NCBI RefSeq assembly: GCF_014534655.1
Contig: NZ_JACVVD010000002.1
Coordinates: forward strand, 124,001-188,000
DNA from: Paenibacillus sedimenti
GTDB lineage: Bacteria > Bacillota > Bacilli > Paenibacillales > NBRC-103111
Reading direction: 5' to 3'
Length of the DNA: 64,000 bases
In this document: in pieces, positions 1 to 9,900 of the stretch
Layout of the letters: each line of letters starts with the position of its first letter
Position numbering within the stretch: position 1 is the stretch's first letter
Notes under the pieces: model-generated
The model's database searches: none
Told to the model about the DNA's origin: nothing
Seen by the model: the letters and a program-made list of their open reading frames with translations, nothing else
Made by a program: the position numbers and the translations under genes

Positions 1-2
1 CA

Positions 3-1115
3 AGAATGTACGGTTTTCCGATGGAATGGAAGCGCCTAGGGGTTCTGACCCTACAGATCGATAACCTGCAGGAAACCCGTTATCAAGAGCAGGATCGGGA
101 TTTGCTGCTGTTCGCGATCAATAACATTGTCGGAGAGCTGCTCCCTCTGCAAGTCCGTTTCAGCCCTATATTATTGAATGAATCACAGGTAACGCTGCTT
201 GCCGTGGATCTCGAGCAGCCGCAAGAGCTGAAAGCTTATTTCTACCACACCGCCGAACGGATTAAATCAAGCATAGAGCAATATCTTCAGCTCCAAGTGA
301 GCATTGGCATCAGCAGGCCGTTCGATAAACTTTCATATACGGTAACGGCTTATGGAGAAAGCTTAGCCGCGCTCAAATCCCGAATCAGCCTCGGCCCCGA
401 CATTATCGTCCATTATGAGGACATCGAACAAAACGGGAACTCGGAAACAGCCGTGTACGCCCATTTGAAAGTCGTCGAGGATCAACTCATTCAAGCTCTC
501 AAGGACATGCAGATGACGAAGGCTGTGGACATTTTCCACCAATACTTATCGTCGGTGCTGCATAAGGACGGCTATCTTCACGAGCATCACATATTATTCA
601 TGCAGCTAATGTCCCGAATTCTGCTCATCGTGCAGGATCAGGGCGTCTCAGTGACCAAGGTGTTGGACGGCGAGAACGCGATCGAGCGCTTCCTCAAGCT
701 GCAGACCCGGGAAGAAATCTCGATATGGTTCCAATCCCGGCTGTTCGCGCCGATTGTGCGTATCCTCACGGAAAAAGCGGACACACAGTTCTTGAATATT
801 GCGGATCGGCTCGTGCGCATGATTCATGATCAATATGACCAGGATTTGACGCTGGAATCTTGTGCGACTGCGCTTAATTTTCATCCCGTTTACTTAAGTC
901 GTGTGTTTAAGAAAGAAATGGGCGTGCCGTTCAGCGACTATTTATCCGAATATCGGATGAATATGGCGAAGGAGATGCTGGAGACGACGAATCTCAAAAT
1001 ATCGGAAATCGGCGAAAAGCTGCAATATAAGAACATCAGCGCGTTTATCCGGACTTTCCGCAAAACGTTCGGCATGACGCCGGGCAACTACAGGGAGCTT
1101 TTGGAAAACAAATAA
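3..1115 (+). CDS. AraC-family transcriptional regulator, C-terminal part (5' end outside window)
   Basis: The reading frame is open to the left edge, so the gene begins upstream and only about 370 C-terminal residues are visible. The last 100 residues are an AraC/XylS double helix-turn-helix (LESCATALNFHPVYLSRVFKKEMG, continued by KISEIGEKLQYKNISAFIRTFRKTFGMTPGNYR). The preceding region resembles the degenerate GGDEF-like middle domain of the large membrane-anchored AraC regulators common in Paenibacillus. Such proteins usually sit next to LplB/LplC/lipoprotein sugar importers and control them; here an importer follows at 1568. A sensor role for the missing N-terminus is inferred only. Confidence 0.9.
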   Translation, partial: RMYGFPMEWKRLGVLTLQIDNLQETRYQEQDRDLLLFAINNIVGELLPLQVRFSPILLNESQVTLLAVDLEQPQELKAYFYHTAERIKSSIEQYLQLQVSIGISRPFDKLSYTVTAYGESLAALKSRISLGPDIIVHYEDIEQNGNSETAVYAHLKVVEDQLIQALKDMQMTKAVDIFHQYLSSVLHKDGYLHEHHILFMQLMSRILLIVQDQGVSVTKVLDGENAIERFLKLQTREEISIWFQSRLFAPIVRILTEKADTQFLNIADRLVRMIHDQYDQDLTLESCATALNFHPVYLSRVFKKEMGVPFSDYLSEYRMNMAKEMLETTNLKISEIGEKLQYKNISAFIRTFRKTFGMTPGNYRELLENK

Positions 1116-1137
1116 GTTCAAAAATAGTGGATTATAC

Positions 1138-1170
1138 AAGAGCCCGAGGCGCAGCCTCGGGTTCTTCTTT
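1138..1170 (+). terminator. Rho-independent terminator after the AraC regulator
   Basis: An 8-bp GC stem (1143-1150 with 1154-1161, loop GCA), extended to about 13 bp by outer A-T and G-T pairs, is followed by TTCTTTT. Confidence 0.9.
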
Positions 1171-1567
1171 TAGGTAGAAATTGTTTGTTTTAAAAGGAAC
1201 AGCATGCAGCGGTAACATGAAGATATCGAAATATTCATTTGAAATAAGGAAATATAAGGGGACAAGCCCCTCGGTTCGTTAAGTCATCAGAAGCAAACAG
1301 CCGTGGACTCGGCAGATGGCACGGGACTGATTATTTTACGGAGGTCAAGAGGATCCTCTGCTAGGTTTTTCTCATTTAACCGGCCTGTTCATGCCTTGGC
1401 CGGAGTTGCCTGAGGCGTATGCCAAGTTATGTATGAGCTATTATTTGCGAACGCTCGGCAACCAGACAAGCGGACGCAGCAACAAGTTGCATGCGAGGTA
1501 TTTTCTTACATACGGGGGGAGCGCATAATCGGGTCATATCGGAACGATAGCAGGAGGGAAGGATGAC
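1171..1567. other. Intergenic region before the sugar ABC importer
   Basis: No convincing gene is seen in about 400 bases. It should hold the importer promoter. A small GGGG/CCCC hairpin lies near 1258-1272. A 45-codon open stretch from about 1392 has no good ribosome site and no recognisable sequence. The ribosome site of the next gene (AGGAGGGA) is at 1551-1558. Confidence 0.5.
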
Positions 1568-2533
1568 ATGAAGCTGGACACGGCCTTGGAAACGGCTCCG
1601 ATGAATCAAACGGAAGCCAAGCGTCGCAAGCATACGTGGTTGAAAGATTTGATCCGGGACAAATGGCTGTACTACATGCTGCTGCCGGGAATCGCCTATT
1701 TCGTAATTTTCAAATACATTCCGATGTACGGCATTCTGATGGCCTTTCAAGACTATAAGCCGCATTTGGGGTATTCGGGAAGCCCCTGGGTAGGCTTCAA
1801 GCATTTTGAACGATTTTTTAGCGAGCCTCTATTTTGGGGGTTGTTCCGCAACACAGTGCTATTGGCGCTTTATAACATCGTCTTTTTCTTCCCGATGCCC
1901 ATTATACTCGCCCTGATGATGAACGAGGTTCGCAGGGAGAAGTTCAAGCGCTTCGTACAAACCTTGGTCTATATTCCGCACTTCGTCTCGTGGGTGGTCG
2001 TCGTCGGGATCTTCTATATTTTACTCACCACGGAGAATGGTGTTCTCAATGAACTATTATTCAGGCTGACGGGCGAAAAGATCGCCTTCCTCATGGAGCC
2101 GGAATGGTTCCGGACGATGATCGTCACCCAATCCATCTGGAAGGAAGTCGGCTGGGGAACGATCATTTTCCTTGCAGCGCTGGCCGGCGTCGATTTGCAA
2201 CTGTATGAGGCGGCAAGAATGGACGGAGCCGGCAGGTGGCGGCAGCTCTGGCACATTACGCTTCCGGCCATCAGCAGCACAATCGTCATCTTGTTTATAC
2301 TTCGTCTCGGCAACTTCCTCGATGCCGGCTTCGAGCATATTTTTCTCATGCTGGCGCCAACCAACCGCGAGGTGGGGGAAGTGTTCGATACGTACGTGTA
2401 CATGAAAGGTCTGGAGCAAGGCCAGTACAGCTACAGCGCAGCTGTCGGACTGTTTAAATCCACGGTAGGTCTCCTGCTCGTCCTTGGCTCCAATTGGCTA
2501 GCTAAAAGGTTCGGTCAAGAAGGCGTTTACTGA
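1568..2533 (+). CDS. Carbohydrate ABC transporter permease, LplB/YteP family
   Basis: This is an inner-membrane permease of a CUT1-type sugar importer. The 321-residue protein has about six hydrophobic helices starting near residue 35 and the cytoplasmic EAA loop (EAARMDGAGRWRQLWHITLP, about residues 218-237) that docks the ATPase. Length and the YYMLLPGIAYFVIFKYIPMYG start of the first helix are typical of the LplB branch that imports uronate, xylan or pectin oligosaccharides. It is followed after 29 bases by its partner permease. No ATPase gene is in the cluster, as is usual for systems sharing an MsmX-type ATPase. The substrate is inferred from the GH43 neighbour. Confidence 0.93.
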   Translation: MKLDTALETAPMNQTEAKRRKHTWLKDLIRDKWLYYMLLPGIAYFVIFKYIPMYGILMAFQDYKPHLGYSGSPWVGFKHFERFFSEPLFWGLFRNTVLLALYNIVFFFPMPIILALMMNEVRREKFKRFVQTLVYIPHFVSWVVVVGIFYILLTTENGVLNELLFRLTGEKIAFLMEPEWFRTMIVTQSIWKEVGWGTIIFLAALAGVDLQLYEAARMDGAGRWRQLWHITLPAISSTIVILFILRLGNFLDAGFEHIFLMLAPTNREVGEVFDTYVYMKGLEQGQYSYSAAVGLFKSTVGLLLVLGSNWLAKRFGQEGVY

Positions 2534-2562
2534 TACCTGGATGTGAAAGGAGGAAAGAGAGT

Positions 2563-3435
2563 ATGAATTATGATAAAACATTCGGAAACCGCATGTTTGA
2601 TGCCGTTAACTATACGCTATTGCTGATTATCGCGGTCGTCTGCGTTCTGCCTTTTGTCTACGTGCTGGCGATTTCATTTACAAGTCCTTCGGAGGTGGCC
2701 AAGGGCGGCCTCATCTTATTTCCAAAAGAGTGGTCGCTGTCCGCTTACAAATACATTTTTTCCACAGACACCTTAATGAGAAGTATGCTGGTATCCATTT
2801 ATATTACCGTCGTCGGAACGTTCATCAACCTGCTGTTTACGGCGCTCATGGCCTATCCGCTTGCCAAAAAGCAGCTGAGAGGGCGTCAAACGATTCTGCT
2901 CGCGGTGCTGTTCACGATGCTGTTCAGCGGGGGCATGATTCCGACCTATTTTGTCGTCAAAGGCTTGCATCTGACGAATACGTTATGGTCGCTAATGATT
3001 CCAAGCGCAATCAGCGCATTCAATCTGATCGTGCTAAAAAACTTTTTTCAGGAAATCCCTGACGGACTGGAAGACTCGGCCAAAATCGACGGTTGCACGG
3101 ACCTCGGCGTGCTGTTCCGTATCGTGCTGCCGCTTTCGCTGCCGGCGATGGCGACCTTCGGCCTCTTCTATGCCGTAGCGCATTGGAATCAATTCTTTAA
3201 CGCCATTATTTATATTAACGATAATGCCAAATGGCCCATTCAGGTGCTGCTGCGGGAAATCATTATGCTGGCGCAGAGCCGGATCGGCGATACCGGTTTT
3301 GATGAAGCGGAGATTCAACCGCTGACGATCCGCATGGCTGTCATTGTATTTGCGACTTTGCCGATCTTGATCGTGTATCCGTTCCTGCAAAAGCATTTTA
3401 CCAAAGGAGTTCTGCTGGGCTCCGTTAAGGGTTAG
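2563..3435 (+). CDS. Carbohydrate ABC transporter permease, LplC/YtcP family
   Basis: This is the second permease of the importer. Its 290 residues contain about six membrane helices and the EAA-loop variant (DGLEDSAKIDGCTDLGVLFRIVLPLSLP, shown here in two parts: DGLEDSAKIDG and CTDLGVLFRIVLPLSLP). The family usually ends in KGVLLGSVKG-like residues, exactly as here. The ribosome site AAAGGAGG lies about 9 bases before the start, and the GH43 gene follows 10 bases downstream, so all four genes 1568-6621 are probably one operon. Confidence 0.93.
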   Translation: MNYDKTFGNRMFDAVNYTLLLIIAVVCVLPFVYVLAISFTSPSEVAKGGLILFPKEWSLSAYKYIFSTDTLMRSMLVSIYITVVGTFINLLFTALMAYPLAKKQLRGRQTILLAVLFTMLFSGGMIPTYFVVKGLHLTNTLWSLMIPSAISAFNLIVLKNFFQEIPDGLEDSAKIDGCTDLGVLFRIVLPLSLPAMATFGLFYAVAHWNQFFNAIIYINDNAKWPIQVLLREIIMLAQSRIGDTGFDEAEIQPLTIRMAVIVFATLPILIVYPFLQKHFTKGVLLGSVKG

Positions 3436-3445
3436 GAGAAAACGC

Positions 3446-5017
3446 ATGAAAACGACGTTTCGCAATCCCATTTTACCCGGATTTTATCCCGATCCCTCGA
3501 TCTGCAGGGTGGGGGAAGACTATTACATGGTGACGTCCACGTTCGAGTATTATCCGGGCGTCCCGTTGTTTCACAGCAAGGATTTGGTTCATTGGCGGCA
3601 GCTTGGCCATGTGCTGGACCGGCCGTCACAATTGAATTTGGACGGAACGCCATGTTCCCGTGGCATTTACGCGCCGACGATCCGTTATTCGAACGGTACG
3701 TTTTACATGATCACAACGTTCGTGGAGAGCGCGACGGGTGAGCGCCGCAATTTTTTTGTTACGGCGAACGATCCAGCCGGTTCGTGGTCGGATCCGTACT
3801 GGCTGAAGGGCGCTCCCGGTATTGATCCTTCCTTGTTCTTTGATGACGACGGGAAGGCGTATTACGCGGGGAACAGGGTGCCGCCGGCCGGACAGCAGTA
3901 TCCGAAGCATATGGAAATCTGGCTGCAGGAGCTCGATCTGGGGAGCAAGCAGCTTGTCGGTCCAACCTTCAGCCTATGGGATGGGGCGCTGAAGCAGATT
4001 CATGCTCAAGAAGGCCCGCACCTGTACAAAATCAACGGCTATTACTACTTGCTCATCGCAGAAGGAGGAACGGGCCACACGCATTCCGTGACGATAGCTC
4101 GAAGCGAGACACTGACGGGATCCTATGAGGTGTGCAAAACGAATCCGATCCTGACGCATCGTCATCTTGGCAGAGACTATGGCATCGTCAACGTTGGGCA
4201 TGCCGACATCGTGGAAACGCAAAATGGCGAGTGGTGGATGGTTTGTTTGGCCTCCAGACCGTATGGAGGCTACTACCGTAACATGGGGCGGGAAACGTTC
4301 CTGGTTCCGCTCGTCTGGGAGGATGGCTGGCCGGTCGTCAATCCCGGCAAAGGCATCATTGAATGGGAGACGCGCTGTCCGGATTTGCCGCAGCACCGCT
4401 GGCCTTCCAAACCGGCCTGCGATCATTTCGACGCGCCTGTGCTGGATGACCGGTGGAACTTCATCCGCACGCCGCGAGGGGATTTCTGGAGCCTGGCGGA
4501 GCGGCCCGGCCATCTGAGGCTGCGGTTGAAGCCGGATTCGATCACGAAGCCGGAGAATCCGAGCTTCATCGGCAGGCGCCAGCAGCATCCGTCTTTTGCG
4601 GTAAGATTGGCGGTGGAGTTCACGCCGGAGAGTCCGAATGAAACAGCAGGCATGGCGCTGCTGCAGAATAGCGACTACCAGTTCAGGCTGGAGATCGGCA
4701 TGAATGACAGAGCAGAGACGATCCTTCGACTCGTAAGAAGGGAGTCCGGCATCGAGACCGATCTTGCTTCCCGTGTGATTGGCGCCGGCAAACGATATCT
4801 GAAAGTCGAAGCCATCGGCCAATGTCTGCGTTTTGACTACGCGAAGGTTGCGGAAAGGTGGGAGCTGCTCATCGATAACGTTGACGCAACCCTACTCAGC
4901 AGCGATAAAGCGGGCGGATTTGTGGGCGCTTACATCGGATTGTTTGCGGAAAGCGGCGGAGTATCGAGCGCGAATCATGCGGATTTTGACTTTTTTGAGT
5001 ATACGGAATTAGTTTGA
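3446..5017 (+). CDS. Glycoside hydrolase family 43 (beta-xylosidase / alpha-L-arabinofuranosidase type)
   Basis: The enzyme should remove xylose or arabinose from short xylan or arabinan oligomers in the cytoplasm, since no signal peptide is present. The five-bladed propeller domain fills residues 1 to about 310: the general base is D16 in PGFYPDPS, the pKa modulator is near residue 126 in GIDPSLFFDDDG, and the general acid is the Glu near 206 in LIAEGGTGHTHS. Residues about 330-520 form a concanavalin-like C-terminal domain usual for this branch. The gene sits between the permeases and the binding-protein gene, which supports a role on imported oligomers. Xylosidase and arabinosidase activity cannot be told apart from sequence alone. 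Confidence 0.93.
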   Translation: MKTTFRNPILPGFYPDPSICRVGEDYYMVTSTFEYYPGVPLFHSKDLVHWRQLGHVLDRPSQLNLDGTPCSRGIYAPTIRYSNGTFYMITTFVESATGERRNFFVTANDPAGSWSDPYWLKGAPGIDPSLFFDDDGKAYYAGNRVPPAGQQYPKHMEIWLQELDLGSKQLVGPTFSLWDGALKQIHAQEGPHLYKINGYYYLLIAEGGTGHTHSVTIARSETLTGSYEVCKTNPILTHRHLGRDYGIVNVGHADIVETQNGEWWMVCLASRPYGGYYRNMGRETFLVPLVWEDGWPVVNPGKGIIEWETRCPDLPQHRWPSKPACDHFDAPVLDDRWNFIRTPRGDFWSLAERPGHLRLRLKPDSITKPENPSFIGRRQQHPSFAVRLAVEFTPESPNETAGMALLQNSDYQFRLEIGMNDRAETILRLVRRESGIETDLASRVIGAGKRYLKVEAIGQCLRFDYAKVAERWELLIDNVDATLLSSDKAGGFVGAYIGLFAESGGVSSANHADFDFFEYTELV

Positions 5018-5033
5018 TTGCTATCTGATCTTA

Positions 5034-5051
5034 AGCCGTCAGGTAACGGCT
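5034..5051 (+). promoter_or_regulatory. Intercistronic hairpin before the binding-protein gene
   Basis: AGCCGT and ACGGCT form a 6-bp stem with a 6-base loop and no T-tract. Such hairpins often stabilise the 3' half of importer transcripts so that the binding protein is made in excess. A TATAAT at 5067-5072 could instead be an internal -10, but no good -35 is visible. Confidence 0.4.
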
Positions 5052-5094
5052 GAGATTCATATAGGGTATAATCATAATTGGAGGGGTTAACACA

Positions 5095-6621
5095 ATGAAA
5101 AGAAAACAGGTTGCGCTTCTGATAGGTACTGCTTTGTTGGCAACTACAGTGTTATCGGCATGCGGCAATAATACGGATACAGGAGGGCAGGGGGCCGCTT
5201 CGGAGACGAAGGAACCGGACAACACCCCTTATCCGATCACGCTGGTCGTGAATCAGGTCGGTGAAGTGCCGGCTAAAGACAATGACCTGGAGAAAGCGAT
5301 TAAAGCCTACACCAAAACGGATCTTCAGATTCAATGGATTCCTCTGGCCGCCTACGATGAGAAGGTTAATGTGATGATCGCTTCCAGCGAGCTGCCGAAG
5401 CTGATCAAACTGAATTATAACAACCCGAGCATCATTAGCTCCGTCAAGTCGGATTTGTTCTGGGAAATCGGACCGTATCTCAAGGACTATAAAAATTTGT
5501 CCGCGCAAAACCAGCAGTTCTATGACAACATTGCGGTTAGCGGTAAAATTTACGGCGTTCCCCTATTCCGCGATTTAGGACGTTCCGTCGTCCATTATCG
5601 CAAGGACTGGATGGATGCATTGGGGCTTAAATCTCCGAAGACGCTGGATGATTGGTATGCCGTTATCAAAGGTATGACACAAGGGGATCCCGATAAGAAC
5701 GGCAAGCAAGATACGTATGGACTCATTTTATCGAAAAAATATAATCAGGAAGCGGACTCCATGCTGACACGCTTCTCCGTTTCCCAAGGCGGGCCGAACA
5801 AATGGAAGGTGGATAACGGCAACTTTATCCCCGAGTTCATGACGGAGCCGTTCTTTGAGACGATGAAGCTGTTCAAACGGCTCTATGAGGAAAAACTGAT
5901 CAATCAGGATTTTGCCGTCGTCGATGTAACGGAAGTCAATAAATTGTACGAATCGGGCCGTGGCGGCATTAATATTAGCGGAGGCAACGCCCAGTCCTGG
6001 CAGGATAAAGTGGTCAAAGTCGTACCTTCGGCTGTGATCGACGCTGCGCCTCTGGAAGGTCCGAACGGCATTAAATTACCAAGCGAAAGCGGGAACAACG
6101 GCTTCTTGGCCATCCCGAAATCATCCGTCAAAACGGAAGCCGAGATGAAGAAAGTGCTATCGTTCGTAGATAAACTGATGGATCCGCCTATGGCGACATT
6201 GTTGGTCAAAGGCATTGAGGGCAAACATTGGGCGGATAAAGGTGAATTTACGGAGCCTCTCGATCGGGATGCGGACGTGAAAGAAGTGAAGCCGTACCGT
6301 GATACCTTGCCGCAGCGAGGAGAGAATTACAATGTCGCTAAGCCGATGAAACAACCGGACCTGTTCAATAAAAACAAGAAGATCGGCAAGGAAAACGAGA
6401 AATATGTCGTTCCGAACCCGGCTCTGAACCTGGATTCCGCAACGTTCTCCGATCGCGGCAAGGAGCTGGATCAAATGATTACCGATGCCGAAACCAAGTT
6501 CATCATGGGCAAAATTGACGAGGCGGGCTGGAAGGCCGAAGTCCAGAAGTGGAAAGCAGCCGGCGGCGACAAAATCGCGCAGGAATATAAAGAGTCCTAC
6601 GAAAAAGCGAAGAAGAAATAA
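5095..6621 (+). CDS. Extracellular sugar-binding lipoprotein of the ABC importer (LplA/YtcQ-like)
   Basis: This is the solute-binding subunit that captures oligosaccharide outside the membrane. The signal peptide ends in a lipobox (VLSAC), so C23 should be lipidated. The mature part of about 485 residues has the large family-1 binding-protein form, including the calcium-loop-like DPDKNGKQDTYGL near residue 200. The ribosome site is TTGGAGGGG. It is the last gene of the importer operon and is followed by a terminator at 6651. The long size and the absence of a dedicated ATPase match uronide/pectin-type importers; the exact ligand is unknown. Confidence 0.93.
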   Translation: MKRKQVALLIGTALLATTVLSACGNNTDTGGQGAASETKEPDNTPYPITLVVNQVGEVPAKDNDLEKAIKAYTKTDLQIQWIPLAAYDEKVNVMIASSELPKLIKLNYNNPSIISSVKSDLFWEIGPYLKDYKNLSAQNQQFYDNIAVSGKIYGVPLFRDLGRSVVHYRKDWMDALGLKSPKTLDDWYAVIKGMTQGDPDKNGKQDTYGLILSKKYNQEADSMLTRFSVSQGGPNKWKVDNGNFIPEFMTEPFFETMKLFKRLYEEKLINQDFAVVDVTEVNKLYESGRGGINISGGNAQSWQDKVVKVVPSAVIDAAPLEGPNGIKLPSESGNNGFLAIPKSSVKTEAEMKKVLSFVDKLMDPPMATLLVKGIEGKHWADKGEFTEPLDRDADVKEVKPYRDTLPQRGENYNVAKPMKQPDLFNKNKKIGKENEKYVVPNPALNLDSATFSDRGKELDQMITDAETKFIMGKIDEAGWKAEVQKWKAAGGDKIAQEYKESYEKAKKK

Positions 6622-6650
6622 CGGTCCCATGCTTCGGCAGGGGGACGACG

Positions 6651-6679
6651 AACCGCGCAGAAGCGCGGTTTTTTCTTTT
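6651..6679 (+). terminator. Terminator of the sugar importer operon
   Basis: AACCGCGC (6651-6658), loop AGAA, GCGCGGTT (6663-6670), then TTTTCTTTT. Confidence 0.92.
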
Positions 6680-6950
6680 AGATGCCAGCTCTTGCCCGAT
6701 ATGACGGGAACAAAAAGGAGCGACGAGGCTTTGTATAAAAGGAATAAGGCCCCTAATTCGTTAACAACGACACTTCGGGCGCTTAATCGTGCCGGAAAAG
6801 CGCAATGGAGGGCATAGGTTGGAATTCCATATCCCACATCCACTACAAGCTTAAACATATGGGTTTAACCGGAAGGTTAGCCTTTGTAAATTTCTTACCA
6901 TTCGTTCGCCTGTTCATGTAAAATGGAATCAATTGGATTATGATGGGAAC
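6680..6950. other. Intergenic region before the SARP-type regulator
   Basis: No gene seen. It should contain the promoter of the regulator at 6964; no clear -35/-10 pair was found. Confidence 0.4.
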
Positions 6951-6963
6951 GGGGTGATCGTAT

Positions 6964-9900
6964 CTGGAAGGCTATTCGATTCACATGCTGGGGACATTTA
7001 ATTGTATATACGCAGAACGGCCTCTAGCCAAATTGCCGACCGGCAAGCTTCAGCTTTTATTTGCTTACTTGCTTCTGCACGCTGATATCCCGGTAAACAG
7101 GAAGCATCTTGCCTTCCTGTTCTGGCCGGATTCCTCCGAGGCACAGGCAATGACCAACCTTCGAAAGCTGCTTTACGATTTGAAGAAGCTTTTGCCTGCT
7201 TCGGATCTTCACCTTGAGCTTAGGGACGGGCAAGTTGTGTGGCACTCAAGAGACTTATGTACGGTGGATGTCATCGCCTTTGAAAAACAGCAAGCAGACA
7301 GCGCGCCGATTGCGGAGTTAGCTAAAGCGATAGCTTTGTACCAAGGCGAGCTGCTGCCGGGCGTGTATGACGAATGGGTTGTAAATCGGCGCGAATCGCT
7401 CGCCGGACACTATGCATCTCTATTGGACCGAATGATAGGATTGTTTGAGCAAAGAAGAGAATTCGATGCGGCCATTACGTACGCGACAAGATTGGTGCAG
7501 CTGGACCGGTTCTCGGAGGCCGCCCATTTGAAGCTGATCCGCCTATCTGCATTAAGCGGAGATTTGGCGGCATCGCAAAAGCGTGCTGAAGATATGGCAG
7601 CTTTGTTCGAAGCTGAACTCGGCGTATCCCCGTCCGAAGAGACGAAGAGAATCATCCGGAGGCTGTTGGATGCAGCAAATACGGCTCGGCAGCAGCCCGT
7701 TTACAATAACCCCAAGCCACCTCTCATCGGGCGCAGGCTGGAGTGGGAACAGCTTCTTCATGCATGGGGTAAGGCTGTTCAAGAGCATTCGCTGCTTGTC
7801 GAACTGGAAGGAGAAGCCGGCATAGGGAAAACCCGTTTGACGGAAGAGTTTGCTTTTTGGGCGCAAAGCCAGGGCATCCGCGTTCTTACGTCGCGTTGTT
7901 TTGCATCCGGCGGATCGTCCGCCTACGAACCGGTCACGACATGGCTGCAGAAGGTCACCTTCGATCATCTGGACTCATCCGTGCTGATTGAACTATCCAG
8001 GATGCTCCCCGAGATTAAGGATCGTTACCCTGAGCTTCCAAGCCCGGGACCTTTGCATGAAGCCTGGCAGCTGCGGAGCTGGTATCATGCCAATCAGCAA
8101 GCTCTGTATCAAGATCAGCCAACGATCCTGATTCTTGATGATCTTCAGTGGTCGGATAAAGAAACGCTGCAGATGATCGAGTACTTTTTGCGCACGGACC
8201 ATCCTCATCCTTTGCTTGTAGTGTGTACGATTCGAACGGAAGCGGGCACAGGGGATGTCTATTTCACGGAATTCCTCCAATCTTTGCGGACTCGGCGCCA
8301 ATCCCTGCACATTGCCATGGCTCCGTTAACGGAAGCTGAAACCGGGCAATTGATTCTCTCGTTTGCGGCAGAGGGCAATCATTCGTTTCCTGTGAAACAA
8401 ATCCATGAAGTAAGCGGGGGCAATCCTTTATTTATCCACGAAATCGTCCGCAGAGGCAATGAGGCCATGCAGGACGGATATGGCTCAAGCATCTTGACCA
8501 TGATGGTCCAAAGGCTGGCGGATCTGCCTTCCCTCTGCCAAAAAGTCATCGGCATTATGACGGTAATAGGAAAGCCTATATCCCTTCCATTCATATTGGA
8601 ACTTGCCGATCAGGGCGAGAAGGCGCTTTCGCAAGTGGAGCTTCTGCAACAGCTACGAATCATGAAGCGTACCGAAGACGGCGGGTTGGACTTTTACCAT
8701 GAACGTATGAGAGAAGCGGCCCGAATCCGCATGAGCGAGTCCAAAAAGCAGCTGCTGCACGGACTGGTGGCAAAAGCTATGGAAAACAGCGGCAACATGC
8801 GGCTATTTTCGAATGCGGAAATCGCTTTTCATTATGAGAGTGCCGCGTGTCCGGCGGAAGCGGCTGTTTATTACGAGAAAGCCGCTTTAGAAGCAAGGCA
8901 AGTGTTCGCCCACGAGATGACGATCCGCTATAGTTTGAAGTTGCTGCCGACGGCAGATCAGAAGAAGAAACTGGAGTTGCTGTCCTGGCTGGCGGAGGCG
9001 TACCGCATATCCGGGAACTGGGCCGGCGCCGAGAAAACCTATAGAACCTGGCTTCAGTCGTGTGAGCTCGATGTGCCTTTAGAGCAAAAAGCTCTTCATC
9101 AAGCGGCTTTGGGCAATTGCTTGCGTCTGCTCGGAAGGTATGCGGAGTCTTTGCAGGAATTGCAGCAGGCTTCCCAATTGTTCGATATGCTGGAGCATCG
9201 CGAAGGGCTGGCTGAGGTTTACGGTTACTTGGGGATCGTATATCAGTATATGGGCAAGTATGGAGAAGCCGAAATCTACTTGAGAAAACGCATGGACCTT
9301 AGCCCGGAGGGAGAAGAAGACGGCAAATTTACAGGGATACTCGGCAATGTCTATTGGGAACAAGAGCAGTATGCGGAAGCGGCGAATTGCTACAAGAAGC
9401 AAATCCGGATTGCGAACGGCAAAGGCGACAGGCATTCCTTGGGCCAAGCCTTCGGTGGGATGACGCTGACAAATCTAGAATTGGAGCAAATGGATTGGGC
9501 GTTTCATGCCGTAGGAGAGAAACTGAGCATCAGCAGGTCGCTCGGCGACCGGATGGGAGTGGCGAATTCCATAGGGCTGATGGGGAAAGTATACTTGAGA
9601 AGCGGTTACTATGAGGAAGCACGGATATGTCTTCTTTATTGTTTGCAGGAAGCGCTTCAGATTGGCGATGTCCGAGTCATAGCCCTGGTCCTCAGCCTGC
9701 TTGGGCATACCTGGGATGAACAAGGGGAGGATCAAGCCGCATGGCTGGCCCTTGAGCAATCGGAACGCTTGGCCGGTTCGCTGGGAATCCCTTATATTCA
9801 CTGCGATACCTTATACTTTATGGGGCTATATTCGGTAAAACGCGCCAGGTGGGACAAAGCGCAAAATTACGTGCGGCAAGCAATGCCTCTTGCCGAGCAG

